The notes under the pieces: model-generated | The model's input: only the letters and a program-made list of their open reading frames with translations | Told to the model about the DNA's origin: nothing | Database searches by the model: none | Shown here: positions 8,348 through 16,831 of the stretch, piece after piece | Position numbering within the stretch: position 1 is the first letter of the stretch | Layout: every line of letters begins with the position of its first letter | Position numbers and translations under genes: made by a program | NCBI RefSeq assembly: GCF_001591805.1 | Contig: NZ_BCVP01000038.1 | Coordinates: 1-60,848, forward strand | Length of the DNA: 60,848 nt | Direction of reading: 5' to 3' | Origin: Neobacillus novalis NBRC 102450 | GTDB taxonomy: Bacteria; Bacillota; Bacilli; Bacillales; Cytobacillaceae

Positions 8348-9880
8348 TTACGTTTCCCTTGCTAAAGATTGTTGTTTATGAAGCCCCCATCTTCTTAACG
8401 TCATTGCTTCCCAGAGGGCTGTATCGGTAATTTTTTCTTCTACAGCAAGGTCGGATATAGTTCTCGCCAGCCGAATGATTTTGATTTGAACACGGTTGCT
8501 CCAGTTTTGCTTTACGACAACATTCATAAGCATCTTTCGCTGCTCATTTGTTAATGGACTTGTATCTGTTAAGATTTCAAAGGGAACCTTAGCGTTAGTT
8601 ATTTCCATTTGATAGCGTTGATACTGAAGCAACCGCGCCTTTTCAACCCGTTCACGGATAGTCAGGGAGGAATCCTGTGTCTTTAATGTTTGGTCTAGAC
8701 TAACCGACTTAAGTGATAATAAGATATCCATTCGATCATGGACAGGACCCGACAATCGGTTTTGATAACTTTGAATTTGCTTCTGGGAACATGTGCAGTA
8801 ATGGTCATTGGAACCAAGATAACCACACGGGCAAGGGTTCATTGCACCGATGAGGATAAAAGAAGAAGGATACGTCACAATGGAATGGGCTCTGCTAATC
8901 GTCACTTCTCCGGTTTCGAGTGGTTGGCGTAACATATCGAGGTTCTTTTTAGTGAATTCTGCTATCTCATCAAGGAACAATACACCTCGATGAGCAAGTG
9001 ATATTTCTCCTGGCCGTGGTGAGGAGCCTCCGCCAATAATAGCCACTGAGGAGGCTGAATGATGCGGGTGCCGATACGGAGCATTTTGATGTAAGCTTCT
9101 CTCCCCTGCCAACTGATATAAACTCATTACTTCTAGTTGTGCTTGATTCGTAAGTTTAGGCAAGATAGAAGGAAATGTCTCCGCCAGCAAGCTTTTCCCG
9201 CATCCCGGCGGTCCGCTCATGAGTACATTATGTTCTCCGGCTGCCGCTATTTCTAATGCCCGTTTTGCTTGTTCATGGCCAATAACAGATCGAAAATCCT
9301 TTTGTGGCGAAGGAATAAATAGAGGCATTTGATCATTTGGAGTTGGATTAGGATGAAACGGCAGTAGTCCTTGACCTTCTAAGTGTTGAACTACTTCTTC
9401 AATATGTTGAACAACAATACAGTCCAAATCTTTTAACATATGTATTGGAATTGTGGGATCATAGGGCAGATAAATTTTCTTTAAGCCAAGTCCTTTAGCA
9501 GCTATCAAAGCTGGTAACATCCCTTCTGCTTTTACAACCATACCATCGAGCGATAGTGCGCCAATAAACGCAGTATCCATTGGAATTTTCCCCTTAATCA
9601 TGTTCAGTTCCTTCAAAGCCGCAATCGCAATTGCCAAATCAAATAGCGGCCCATTTTTCTTTTGTTCAGCAGGGGAAAGATTAATTACAACCTTCTGGTC
9701 CGTAATATCGGCATCAAAATAGCCAAGTGCCGCTGCTACCCTTTCCCTCGACTCCTTTACTGATACATCTGGCAAACCCACTATAACCATTGATTCGGTA
9801 CCAGGTTTTATTCTTACCTCTACCTGCACACAGTAGCCCTCAAGACCTTTCAATCCAATACTTAAAGCTTTTACCGTCAT
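8348..9880 (-). CDS. YifB/ComM-family Mg-chelatase-like AAA+ ATPase (copy 2)
   Basis: 510 residues, roughly 80-85% identical by eye to copy 1, with the same intact features: Lon-like N-terminal domain, Walker A GPPGCGKS, Walker B VLFLDE, and the NPCPCG/YCTC cysteine cluster. Some tracts are almost identical at DNA level (compare 4851-4925 with 8837-8911). The gene is preceded on the same strand by RAYT 2, 42 bp upstream, so the order of the pair is the reverse of module 1. Which copy is ancestral cannot be told; both look functional. The transformation role is known only for distant family members. Confidence 0.93.
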   Translation of the reverse strand: MTVKALSIGLKGLEGYCVQVEVRIKPGTESMVIVGLPDVSVKESRERVAAALGYFDADITDQKVVINLSPAEQKKNGPLFDLAIAIAALKELNMIKGKIPMDTAFIGALSLDGMVVKAEGMLPALIAAKGLGLKKIYLPYDPTIPIHMLKDLDCIVVQHIEEVVQHLEGQGLLPFHPNPTPNDQMPLFIPSPQKDFRSVIGHEQAKRALEIAAAGEHNVLMSGPPGCGKSLLAETFPSILPKLTNQAQLEVMSLYQLAGERSLHQNAPYRHPHHSASSVAIIGGGSSPRPGEISLAHRGVLFLDEIAEFTKKNLDMLRQPLETGEVTISRAHSIVTYPSSFILIGAMNPCPCGYLGSNDHYCTCSQKQIQSYQNRLSGPVHDRMDILLSLKSVSLDQTLKTQDSSLTIRERVEKARLLQYQRYQMEITNAKVPFEILTDTSPLTNEQRKMLMNVVVKQNWSNRVQIKIIRLARTISDLAVEEKITDTALWEAMTLRRWGLHKQQSLARET

Positions 9881-9922
9881 ACCAAATAACCTCCTGCTAT
9901 TTCTGGACTAACCTTGATACGT

Positions 9923-10489
9923 TCAATTGTGTTTAGAACTTGAAGGGGTAATATTTAATGACCCTTCAACAAATTTTCGGTAATTTTCTTTTTGTGGTTC
10001 AGGGAAGTGTGATAATATTTTTTTGGTTGTAACATGAGGATTTACGGAATCCGATATATACGCACTATAGCTGCTCCACCGGTAATCACTAGGTGACTTT
10101 ACCATCTTTGCTTCTACGGGGTTCAAATGAATATATCTGCTAACATCTAATAGATAGTCTGAGGAATCAATAAGCTCAGCTCCATACCTGCCTTGAAAAA
10201 CATGCCCTACAAGAAGATGTGGTTTATTAAAATACATCGCATACCTTGAATTAAGCATTTTCATCATATCTTTTGGATGATGGTGAATGGTTTCTATTTG
10301 GAGATGAATATGATTGGTCATTAGGCAATAGGCGTGGAGATAAAAGGGATAATAACTGCGGGTTTCTCCTAGAAGTTGTAAATAGGCATCACGATCAAAA
10401 TCATCATAAAAAATAGAGGACCTTCGATTACCCCGGTTCGTAATATGATACTTGGCACCAGGAAACCAAATGCGGTGATTTCTCGACAA
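9923..10489 (-). CDS. REP-associated tyrosine transposase (RAYT 2, Y1_Tnp)
   Basis: 188-residue single-domain HUH nuclease. HUH motif MTNHIHLQI (H60, H62), GHVFQGRY block, and likely catalytic Y119 in SRYIHLNPVEAKMV. It shares only about 40% identity by eye with RAYT 1, far less than the two ComM-like neighbours share with each other. It is transcribed toward copy 2 of the ATPase. A composite palindrome block lies upstream (10575-10690). No classic IS ends are seen. Confidence 0.9.
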   Translation of the reverse strand: MSRNHRIWFPGAKYHITNRGNRRSSIFYDDFDRDAYLQLLGETRSYYPFYLHAYCLMTNHIHLQIETIHHHPKDMMKMLNSRYAMYFNKPHLLVGHVFQGRYGAELIDSSDYLLDVSRYIHLNPVEAKMVKSPSDYRWSSYSAYISDSVNPHVTTKKILSHFPEPQKENYRKFVEGSLNITPSSSKHN

Positions 10490-10574
10490 CTGGTTATAGC
10501 ACCTCTCTTTCTACTTTATTCTCAATTAAATACATTATTCAACAACAACCTCTAAATTCCTACCATATTCGATA

Positions 10575-10690
10575 ATAAATATTGACAAATTAAAGAACAA
10601 AAAACAGAGAGGGATCTTTACCCTCTCCTTCCATTTTACGCTTTACCGCTTTAAACCTTTATCAGAGCGGGGGTCTGACCCCAAAATTTG
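10575..10690. repeat. Composite palindrome block with family A
   Basis: ATTAAAGAACAAAAAACAGAGAGG, an AGAGGG/CCCTCT hairpin, TTTACCGCTTTAAACCTTTA, then GGGGGTCTGACCCC (10669-10682). The same succession occurs at 13975-14075, so this is a ~110-bp dispersed unit. It lies beside RAYT 2. Confidence 0.75.
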
Positions 10691-10770
10691 GAGAATTCAG
10701 CCCTCGCATTATGTAAAGTTTCCTCAGAGCTCCCCGTTAGAATTGTTAGAGCTTTAGTGAAAAATCCCAT
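10651..10770 (-). CDS. Short ORF (39 aa) ending inside a palindrome, probably a truncated gene
   Basis: ATG at 10770 with an AGGAGG site seven bases upstream; reads MGFFTKALTILTGSSEETLH and then NARAEFSKFW before entering family-A repeat sequence (GQTPALIKV). The start signals are good, but the last ~9 codons are repeat-derived. It looks like the 5' end of a gene cut by the repeat. I do not recognise it. Confidence 0.4.
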   Translation of the reverse strand: MGFFTKALTILTGSSEETLHNARAEFSKFWGQTPALIKV

Positions 10771-10868
10771 CCATACCTCCTATATACCAATTATTAGTAA
10801 TAATTATAAATTAAACAGTATAAAAGTTCTATATAAATATTAAAATATAGAACTATTTTCATGATTAA

Positions 10869-11831
10869 GGATCGCTAATAGGTAAAAGGAAATGCATTTG
10901 CTTAATATATGTAAATAAAACTTTATTAACTAAAAGGGCTTCAGGTGGGATTGGTCGGTTAAATATTGTTGATTCTACTGAAATTAGATTACCAAAACAA
11001 CTATGTGACTGGGCATTTATTTCAAAAGGACATAATGCCGTTAAAATGCATACAAGATTAGTAGTTGTTTCTCCAGACGTTGCGTTTCCAGACAAAATTG
11101 TTCCTTCAACAGGTACTGTTAGTGATTTTGAAAGTTCGGATGCCCTAATTGAAGAAGCCGATGCCACTTATGTGATGGATCGTGGTTATCCTTCGAGAAA
11201 AAATCTAATGGACTGGCAATAAAAAGAGATTTCGTTTGTTGTTCGAATCACGAAGGCACTTCGATTATATACATTGGAAGAATATGAACCAACTCATCCA
11301 TCCGTCATCCAAGACGCCAAGGTATTATATGGTATTTCAAAAACGCCGGTTAGGTATATTGAATTCATTGACGAAAAAGAGAGAACGTATCGAATCTTAA
11401 CTACTAGATTTGACCTCACAGATCAACAAGTGATGGAGATATACCGTAATAGATGGATGATTGAATTGTTCTTCAAATGGATTAAGCAGCATCTAAAACT
11501 TACAAAGATATGGAGTACTAAGCCGCAAGGAATTTGGAATCAAATGTTCCTAGCCCTAATTGCATTTGGACTTTCACTGATTGTAAAACTGGAAACTGAG
11601 TCACAAAAAACACCATGGGAATTCTTTCGGTTTTTACAAACCTATCTTTATAAATCTGTGGCTTCCTTTAAGAAAAAATTAAAGCCAAAAAAGAAGAAAA
11701 AATCTAAAGGAAGACAGAAAGTCCCTATTCCAATTCAGAAAAAAACACCATCGTTTGGAAACGTCGCTCTGGTAAAAGAAGTGAAGAAAAAAGAAGTTAG
11801 AAAACATCCAAGAAAATTAGGAAATTATTAA
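10869..11831 (+). pseudogene. IS4-family (DDE) transposase, 5'-truncated with an internal stop
   Basis: One continuous frame encodes the catalytic core of an IS4-like transposase: first Asp in NIVDSTEIRLP, second in MDRGYPSRK, and the YREK-type motif YRNRWMIELFFKWIKQHL with the catalytic Glu. The frame is interrupted by TAA at 11220-11222 and has no N-terminal portion, so the element should not move by itself. An ATG-initiated frame resumes at 11274. The C-terminus is Lys-rich and ends RKLGNY. The right end of the element continues to about 11962 and is shared with the MITE-like element at 6181. Confidence 0.9.
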
Positions 11832-11946
11832 AGAGGAAAAAAAGGGAACAAGGTCATATTAAAACCCCGTTATCCTTTTTTCAGTTATCAGACAAAACCA
11901 ACTGTAAATTTTTTTGAATAAATTATAATTAGTTACATCCATGCAA

Positions 11947-11980
11947 GGCCAGTGGTCTAACCCCACTGGCCCTGGTTTTT
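11947..11980 (+). terminator. Hairpin at the right end of the IS4-like element
   Basis: Arms GGCCAGTGG and CCCACTGGCC followed by CTGGTTTTTA. It combines the element's terminal repeat with a terminator-like T run and would stop read-through from the transposase remnant. Confidence 0.55.
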
Positions 11981-12005
11981 ATTTAGTGCGTAATTAACAA
12001 TAAGT

Positions 12006-12014
12006 GGTATAATA
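12006..12014 (+). promoter_or_regulatory. Candidate extended -10 promoter for the next gene
   Basis: GTGGTATAAT matches the TGnTATAAT extended -10; no good -35 box is visible at the right distance. It lies 35 bp before the start codon at 12049, and GAAAGGA gives the ribosome site. Confidence 0.4.
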
Positions 12015-12048
12015 GTTCTTAATTCATAATGAAAGGATTTATTTTACA

Positions 12049-12993
12049 ATGAAATATTTTATAACAATCCTCCTAACAGTTGTTATGGCATGTAGTTTTT
12101 TTACGTTTTCTACCTTTGCTGAGCAAAATAATAGTTCTGTAACTATTGAAAAGGTTAATGAATTAATTAAAAAAAATAGCAAGGAAAATCTAACTAATGC
12201 TGAATTGAATGACATAATAACCCAATTGAAGAATGACCGTATTGGCCTCCTAGAAGGAAATATATCAAGTCTACTGGGTTTAATGGCAGTTCTGTTTGCT
12301 GCTGTTGCAGTGATTGCTATCTTAATTGGATGGTACCTCCGAAGAAGGTTTGATGACCAACTTAATAAAGTTGAAAGCATAAAAGACGAGATTAAAAATG
12401 AAAAAGATGAAATTAAGCGCATTACTTCTGAAAGTGATGATTTAGCAAGTCAAATTAGGCAAACCAAAGCCTTTTTGAAAGAAAAAGAGAATGATATTTT
12501 GGGAATAAAGCAATTATTCAAAGTCAAAATGGAGGACATTGATCAGATCAGACCCTATATGCAATACCTGGAATATATGATTCAAAATCATAAGGTAATA
12601 CTTGATTATATTGTAGAAAGGAATCAATTAGAAAAATTAATGTCAAAATTGGAAGGTTTTAAACAAACACCTTATATAAATCATTCCAGAGTTATTTTAA
12701 AGGTTGGGCAAGAATTGGGTGTTTTCATCGACCCTAATGAGACTATTGAGGATAAAATAAATTATCTATTTAAATCTGCTAACGAATCTGAAAAAGATTT
12801 AATAGAAGAAATAAAAAAATTTAATTTAAAATTTGTTGATTTTTACGATTCATTAGTTTCCGATGGGGTAAGCGAGCCACATTCAGATATAGATGCCTTT
12901 TATCACGATTGGAAACATAATATTGACAGTCTAACAATTATTTTAAATTGGCTAAATGCAGTTAGTATTATGAATCCACAAGACAGAGAATGA
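12049..12993 (+). CDS. Exported or membrane-anchored coiled-coil protein, unknown
   Basis: 314 residues. Residues 1-24 look like a signal peptide (MKYFITILLTVVMACSFF, ending FAE). A strong membrane segment follows at about 73-97 (LLGLMAVLFAAVAVIAILIG, then WYLRRR, positive inside). Residues ~100-150 are a Lys/Glu-rich coiled coil, followed by a mainly helical region to the C-terminus. The topology predicts a small outside domain and a large cytoplasmic part. No family recognised. It stands alone between an IS remnant and palindromes, and its low GC suggests acquired cargo. Confidence 0.75.
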   Translation: MKYFITILLTVVMACSFFTFSTFAEQNNSSVTIEKVNELIKKNSKENLTNAELNDIITQLKNDRIGLLEGNISSLLGLMAVLFAAVAVIAILIGWYLRRRFDDQLNKVESIKDEIKNEKDEIKRITSESDDLASQIRQTKAFLKEKENDILGIKQLFKVKMEDIDQIRPYMQYLEYMIQNHKVILDYIVERNQLEKLMSKLEGFKQTPYINHSRVILKVGQELGVFIDPNETIEDKINYLFKSANESEKDLIEEIKKFNLKFVDFYDSLVSDGVSEPHSDIDAFYHDWKHNIDSLTIILNWLNAVSIMNPQDRE

Positions 12994-13582
12994 TTTAGAA
13001 CGGGGGTCTGACCTTTTCAGGGGCAAGGTTCCTGTTGTCCCCTTGTCCTTGCCGAGTGTTACATATTAATGGCAATTTATACGCACGAAAGAAATAATGC
13101 ACACGTGGCAGCTCTTACTCTTATTATTTTGGCTTTGATAGTCATATAAAAATCTGGTTGACCCCTTCACTTAATCGTAATGCTTTATTGCTTTTAACCT
13201 TTATCAGGGCGGGGGTCTGACCCCGAAATTCCAAATTTACAACTAAATACCCACGGATACTTATTAGTCCTTTTCATTTCCTAAACCAAAATTCCGACAA
13301 AATCGTCCTATGGTCTCAGATAATTAAATTTTCCAGATTAATTTTAACATAACAATTTAAAAGCTAAAATAAGTAGATAAAGAGATAAGGAATTTTTTTG
13401 GTTCATCGCTGTTCAGCGTGGGCTATTTTTTTCAATAATCGGTTCAAAAGATAGCAGAAGCGGTAAACCCCTATGGTCGTAATCAATATGTAGGGTCACT
13501 GAGTGGGGGCCTGATCCCAAAGTTCCAAATCTCGACATATACTGGGTGGTGACAGGCGCCATAATTTAGGAGGACTAACTGC

Positions 13583-13768
13583 ATAGATAACGCCTGTATT
13601 GAAAGTTTCTTTTCATTTGTAAAATCAGAACGTAATGAATTAAAAACCGTAAAGGATATAGAAGAAGCTAAACAAAATGTTTATGATTATATCCGTTATT
13701 ACAACCACGAACGAATCCAAGGGGTTTTAAATTTTGGTACCCCTGCACGTTATGCCCAAGCGAGTTAA
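13583..13768 (+). pseudogene. IS3-family transposase OrfB, C-terminal fragment
   Basis: The last ~61 codons of an IS3-like integrase-core transposase: DNACIESFFSFVKSERNEL, EAKQNVYDYIRYYNHERIQG, and TPARYAQAS followed by TAA. The DNA.IESF..SLK and YI.YYN..R.Q motifs are typical of the C-terminal OrfB region. The 5' part is missing; the fragment begins about 20 bp after a family-B palindrome (13544-13560), which may mark the breakpoint. Confidence 0.85.
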
Positions 13769-13821
13769 CCAGAGGGGCATACATGCCACATTTTCTCCTT
13801 CTCATCTTGATAACCCAACCT

Positions 13822-13864
13822 AGGTGGAAGGCTGTCAAGTGCTTTCCTTGACGGCCTTCCACCT
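13822..13864. terminator. Long perfect hairpin (18-bp stem) downstream of the IS3 fragment
   Basis: Arms AGGTGGAAGGCTGTCAAG and CTTGACGGCCTTCCACCT with a 7-base loop and a single G-T pair. There is no T run on either side, so it is either a structural end of the lost IS element or a non-canonical terminator. A second hairpin (GGAACCAGG/CCTGGTTTCC) lies at about 13898-13926. Confidence 0.6.
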
Positions 13865-14101
13865 ATCTGAGACACTTCAGGATGATGAGAAGAAAAGGAA
13901 CCAGGCCTTGTCAGACCTGGTTTCCAAGTAAAATCCGAATTTATATTGTCTACTTTAAGGATCGCAACGCACAGGCACCGCAATTTAAAGAACAAAAACA
14001 GAGAGACTTGCCCTCTGTCTTACTTGCGCGCTTTACCGCTTTAATCTTTCGCTGAGTGGGGGTCTGACCCCGAAATTCATTACTTGATCACCTTTTTTAT
14101 C

Positions 14102-14650
14102 TTATAATCCTGTATCTTCGCCATTTTCGTTACTATCTTTTTCAGGATGCGAATCCTCACTTATATGGTTATAACTTAGAAAAGGGTCATATGGATCAGG
14201 CCAATACTGAATTTGAGTTTTCCCTGATATCCATTCGTAATAAGGGTCATCCATGTAATTAATCTTCTTTTGCCCTTTTCCGTATTTAGATTTCAAATCT
14301 TTTAACAACACTTCTTCATCAAAGTTATTATGATCAAAGTAATATGTACCTTCCACCAACACTGGTTCATCATAGATTTTACCATTAAACTCCTTTTTAA
14401 ATTCATATTCAAGACTTTCTGTCTTTTGACCAGAAATAATAATCTTGTCATACCATAGTTCTATAATATTTTCATCGGAGATTTTATCAATTTTTTCTTC
14501 AAAGTCTTTATTCCCGCGTTCTTTTTCTTTCTTTTTAACTAAATCCAATGATGACCCCCAGCTTACTTCTCTAAATCCATTAGTTGAGGATGAACAAGAT
14601 ACAAGAATCAGGACACAAGAAACTAATGTAAATGTGATAAACTTACTCAT
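14102..14650 (-). CDS. Lipoprotein of unknown function
   Basis: 182 residues from the ATG at 14650, preceded by AAGGAGG at good spacing; an in-frame ATG at 14698 gives 16 more residues but lacks such a site. The N-terminus MSKFITFTLVSCVLILVSC is a lipoprotein signal with the lipobox LVSC. The mature part is charged, with FREVSWGSSLDLVKKKEKER resembling the small DUF-type lipoproteins of Bacilli that start with a similar FRxVxWG motif. The C-terminus is acidic (EDSHPEKDSNENGEDTG). Likely anchored outside the membrane; function unknown. Confidence 0.8.
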   Translation of the reverse strand: MSKFITFTLVSCVLILVSCSSSTNGFREVSWGSSLDLVKKKEKERGNKDFEEKIDKISDENIIELWYDKIIISGQKTESLEYEFKKEFNGKIYDEPVLVEGTYYFDHNNFDEEVLLKDLKSKYGKGQKKINYMDDPYYEWISGKTQIQYWPDPYDPFLSYNHISEDSHPEKDSNENGEDTGL

Positions 14651-15239
14651 ACTATCTCCCTCCTTAGGTATATCAGCAAAATTCTTTATACCTACCAATT
14701 GAATCTAAAATCGTAGAACATTTTTTATTATATTATTCCTTATCGCTGCTCTAATACGTTTTAATTTTTTTCAATATTGACACCATCTTTAACCCCCATT
14801 GTATTACATTTTTTATTTATATTCTTTATTTCTACATTTGTCCAAAATATTCCTATGTTTTCGTGTGAAAAGGGTGGGGTCAAATTGTGAGAATAAATCT
14901 TTTTAGTATTTTCGCCGATTATTCAATCTTGTAAAAGAGTGTAAACTCACCAGCATCCCATGTGTTGCCACATACACTCCAGGCCACTAAGCGAAGCGCG
15001 GTAGCAACTTTTAAAATTCAAAGGTAAAATTCAAAGGTAAAATTCAGTTTTTGTCGAATTATTTCTGTGTCCATTTATTAGGGGCTTGACCACAGGCACC
15101 GCAATTTATCACTTGACGGTTACACTAATCTTATACCCTATTAAAAGAGATAAAAATTATTCCTAGTAAAATGAAATTCGAAATTGATATAATGTAACAA
15201 AAAGGAATCATTCTCATTTGGATTGTGGGTGGAAATTGA
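14651..15239. repeat. Intergenic stretch with a short tandem repeat and family B
   Basis: At 15014-15048 the string AAAATTCAAAGGT is repeated about 2.5 times. At 15062-15110 a long family-B copy reads GGGGCTTGACCACAGGCACC followed by GCAATTTATC. No gene seen. TGATATAAT at 15186-15193 is a possible extended -10 for the gene at 15240. Confidence 0.55.
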
Positions 15240-15935
15240 ATGAAAATAAAATCATTTAGAAATATATTAAAGCATTTGTTTTGGTGGGCTTTAGGAGTAG
15301 TATTATACTTTTACATAGACGATCACTGGTTTAGAAATATAATAGTAAATATATCAGTCATTGCTATGGTCACAAGTTATCTGTTTCCTTGGAGTGAGTG
15401 GTTACATGAAAAGGATTTGCGGAAAGAACGGTCAAATGCTGGAGAAGATTTATACAAATGGTCTGACACTTTAGTAGGTGGCGATAATTATTTAGAATAT
15501 CTTTTTAAAAGTCTTAAACCCTCAGCCCTACCAAATAATATAAATTTAATATATAAAAGGATTTTAATGGAGGCAAATAATAATATTGAAGAATTAAGAT
15601 TATTAAGAGCTTATTTTAAAGCTTATAAAGAAAGACAAACACTAACACTATATTATAAAACAGTTGGGACCGGTTTTTTAAGTTTTGTTATTTTTGGCAT
15701 TCAAGCAATTTTACAAGGTAGGATTACAGACCAACACTTCGTTGAATTGTTTCATCCGTATAATTCATGGGGCTTTATCTTTTCAATTATTATTATCGCT
15801 TTATATTTCTTTTTACTACCTCATAGAGGTGAAAATAGAATTAATCTGGTAATAAATATTTTAGATGAAAGCATTGAACAAATTGGTCTAAATAAGGAAA
15901 AAAGTAATTCGTCCCTCACTTCTAAAAACAAGTGA
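15240..15935 (+). CDS. Membrane protein of unknown function
   Basis: 231 residues with four probable membrane segments in two pairs (about 11-26, 34-52, 141-160 and 176-194), separated by a ~90-residue cytoplasmic helical region. GGGTGG lies seven bases before the ATG. The layout of two N-terminal segments, a soluble helical stretch and two C-terminal segments resembles several uncharacterised Firmicutes membrane proteins, but no family is recognised. It stands alone among repeats. Confidence 0.75.
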   Translation: MKIKSFRNILKHLFWWALGVVLYFYIDDHWFRNIIVNISVIAMVTSYLFPWSEWLHEKDLRKERSNAGEDLYKWSDTLVGGDNYLEYLFKSLKPSALPNNINLIYKRILMEANNNIEELRLLRAYFKAYKERQTLTLYYKTVGTGFLSFVIFGIQAILQGRITDQHFVELFHPYNSWGFIFSIIIIALYFFLLPHRGENRINLVINILDESIEQIGLNKEKSNSSLTSKNK

Positions 15936-16435
15936 AGGGCCGACCCTTTTTGATCAAAGTATTTAAGACATACCTACCCTAAAACTACCATTATTCCCCT
16001 GGGTGTGGGCCTAACTCCACTTTTTAAATATTCATGACTAAATCGTTAAATATTTTATATCCATGATCTGTAGTCTGATTCATTCCCCTTTACCTTTAAC
16101 CCCTTGAGTGGGGGTCTGACCCCGAAGTTCTATATTTTCCATATAAAAAAAATACCCTTGTGACAAATTTAGCAATAATATGGCCATAGTCATAGAGACG
16201 ATGATGGCTATTTCTGCTTTAACCTTTAGCACACCGATCTGACAAATCTAAACAAAATTCCCTTCCATTAAATCTAAATAAACGTTTGATTAAATATGCT
16301 AGGAATCCCGCCATTTAAGGATTTAATTCATTCGGCAGCTGAAATTTTTGTCATCGTATAGTAATCAATTTCCTCTTATGATAAATTAGGAATTAATAAA
16401 ATCGTTCAATAATCTAAATAAGAGAGGTCTTTATT
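15936..16435. repeat. Gene-free stretch with family A and AAACGTTT-centred cluster 3
   Basis: Family A with flank TTTACCTTTAACCCCTTGAG lies at 16090-16130. At 16218-16355 one full AAACGTTT unit reads CTGACAAATCTAAACAAAAT, TTCCCTTCC, AAATAAACGTTTGATTAAAT and ATGCTAGGAATCCCGCC, ending TTTTTGTCAT. It is nearly identical to the unit at 17126-17250. Confidence 0.65.
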
Positions 16436-16831
16436 ATGAATATAACATCTACACTCGTTACCTGCGTTGATAACTGGCTTCAAAACTTATACACTAAAAT
16501 GTACTCGCATCATACTGAAACATATGAAAATACTGTTGAGGTCCATGTGCAAGAAACCTCTAGTCCACTTACTAAGACACTAGTACTCAGGATATTAATC
16601 AATGAAGAACATAAACAAGTTCATATTCCAAATATCTTTATCCCGTTAAATTTTCATCGTCAGGGCATCGGTTTCGGATTAATCAAAGAGATTCTTAAAG
16701 TAGCTAATGTATACCGATATGAACTCTTTATCGTAGACATGACGCCCTCCTTTTATGATCGTCTCCTAAATAGAAACGCTCAACCAGCAGGTTATGATGC
16801 TGTAAGGATTGATACAACCACACGATTATAA
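16436..16831 (+). CDS. GNAT-like acyltransferase domain protein
   Basis: 131 residues. The segment FIPLNFHRQGIGFGLIKEIL matches the acetyl-CoA-binding motif A of GCN5-related N-acetyltransferases (R/Q-x-x-G-x-G/A), with the following strand YELFIVDMTPSFYDRLL as motif B. The N-terminal part is shorter than in typical family members. AAGAGAGG precedes the ATG. Cytoplasmic; substrate unknown. Similar small GNAT proteins occur on plasmids and phages, which fits this mosaic surrounding. Confidence 0.65.
   Translation: MNITSTLVTCVDNWLQNLYTKMYSHHTETYENTVEVHVQETSSPLTKTLVLRILINEEHKQVHIPNIFIPLNFHRQGIGFGLIKEILKVANVYRYELFIVDMTPSFYDRLLNRNAQPAGYDAVRIDTTTRL

Larger units (their letters stand above)
12994..14101. 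repeat. Palindrome-rich stretch with an IS3 fragment
   Basis: Family A at 13002-13013, 13211-13224, 13505-13518 and 14058-14071; family B at 13544-13560 and 13968-13990. A GGGACA-type sequence occurs at about 13019-13055 (GGGGCAAGGTTCCTGTTGTC). The block 13138-13230 matches 20520-20612 in order and text. The only gene remnant is the IS3-like fragment. Confidence 0.7.

Noticed and set aside
11274..11831. Intact short transposase
   Set aside because: It is only the 3' part of a longer IS4-like frame interrupted by TAA at 11220; the catalytic first two Asp lie upstream of the stop.
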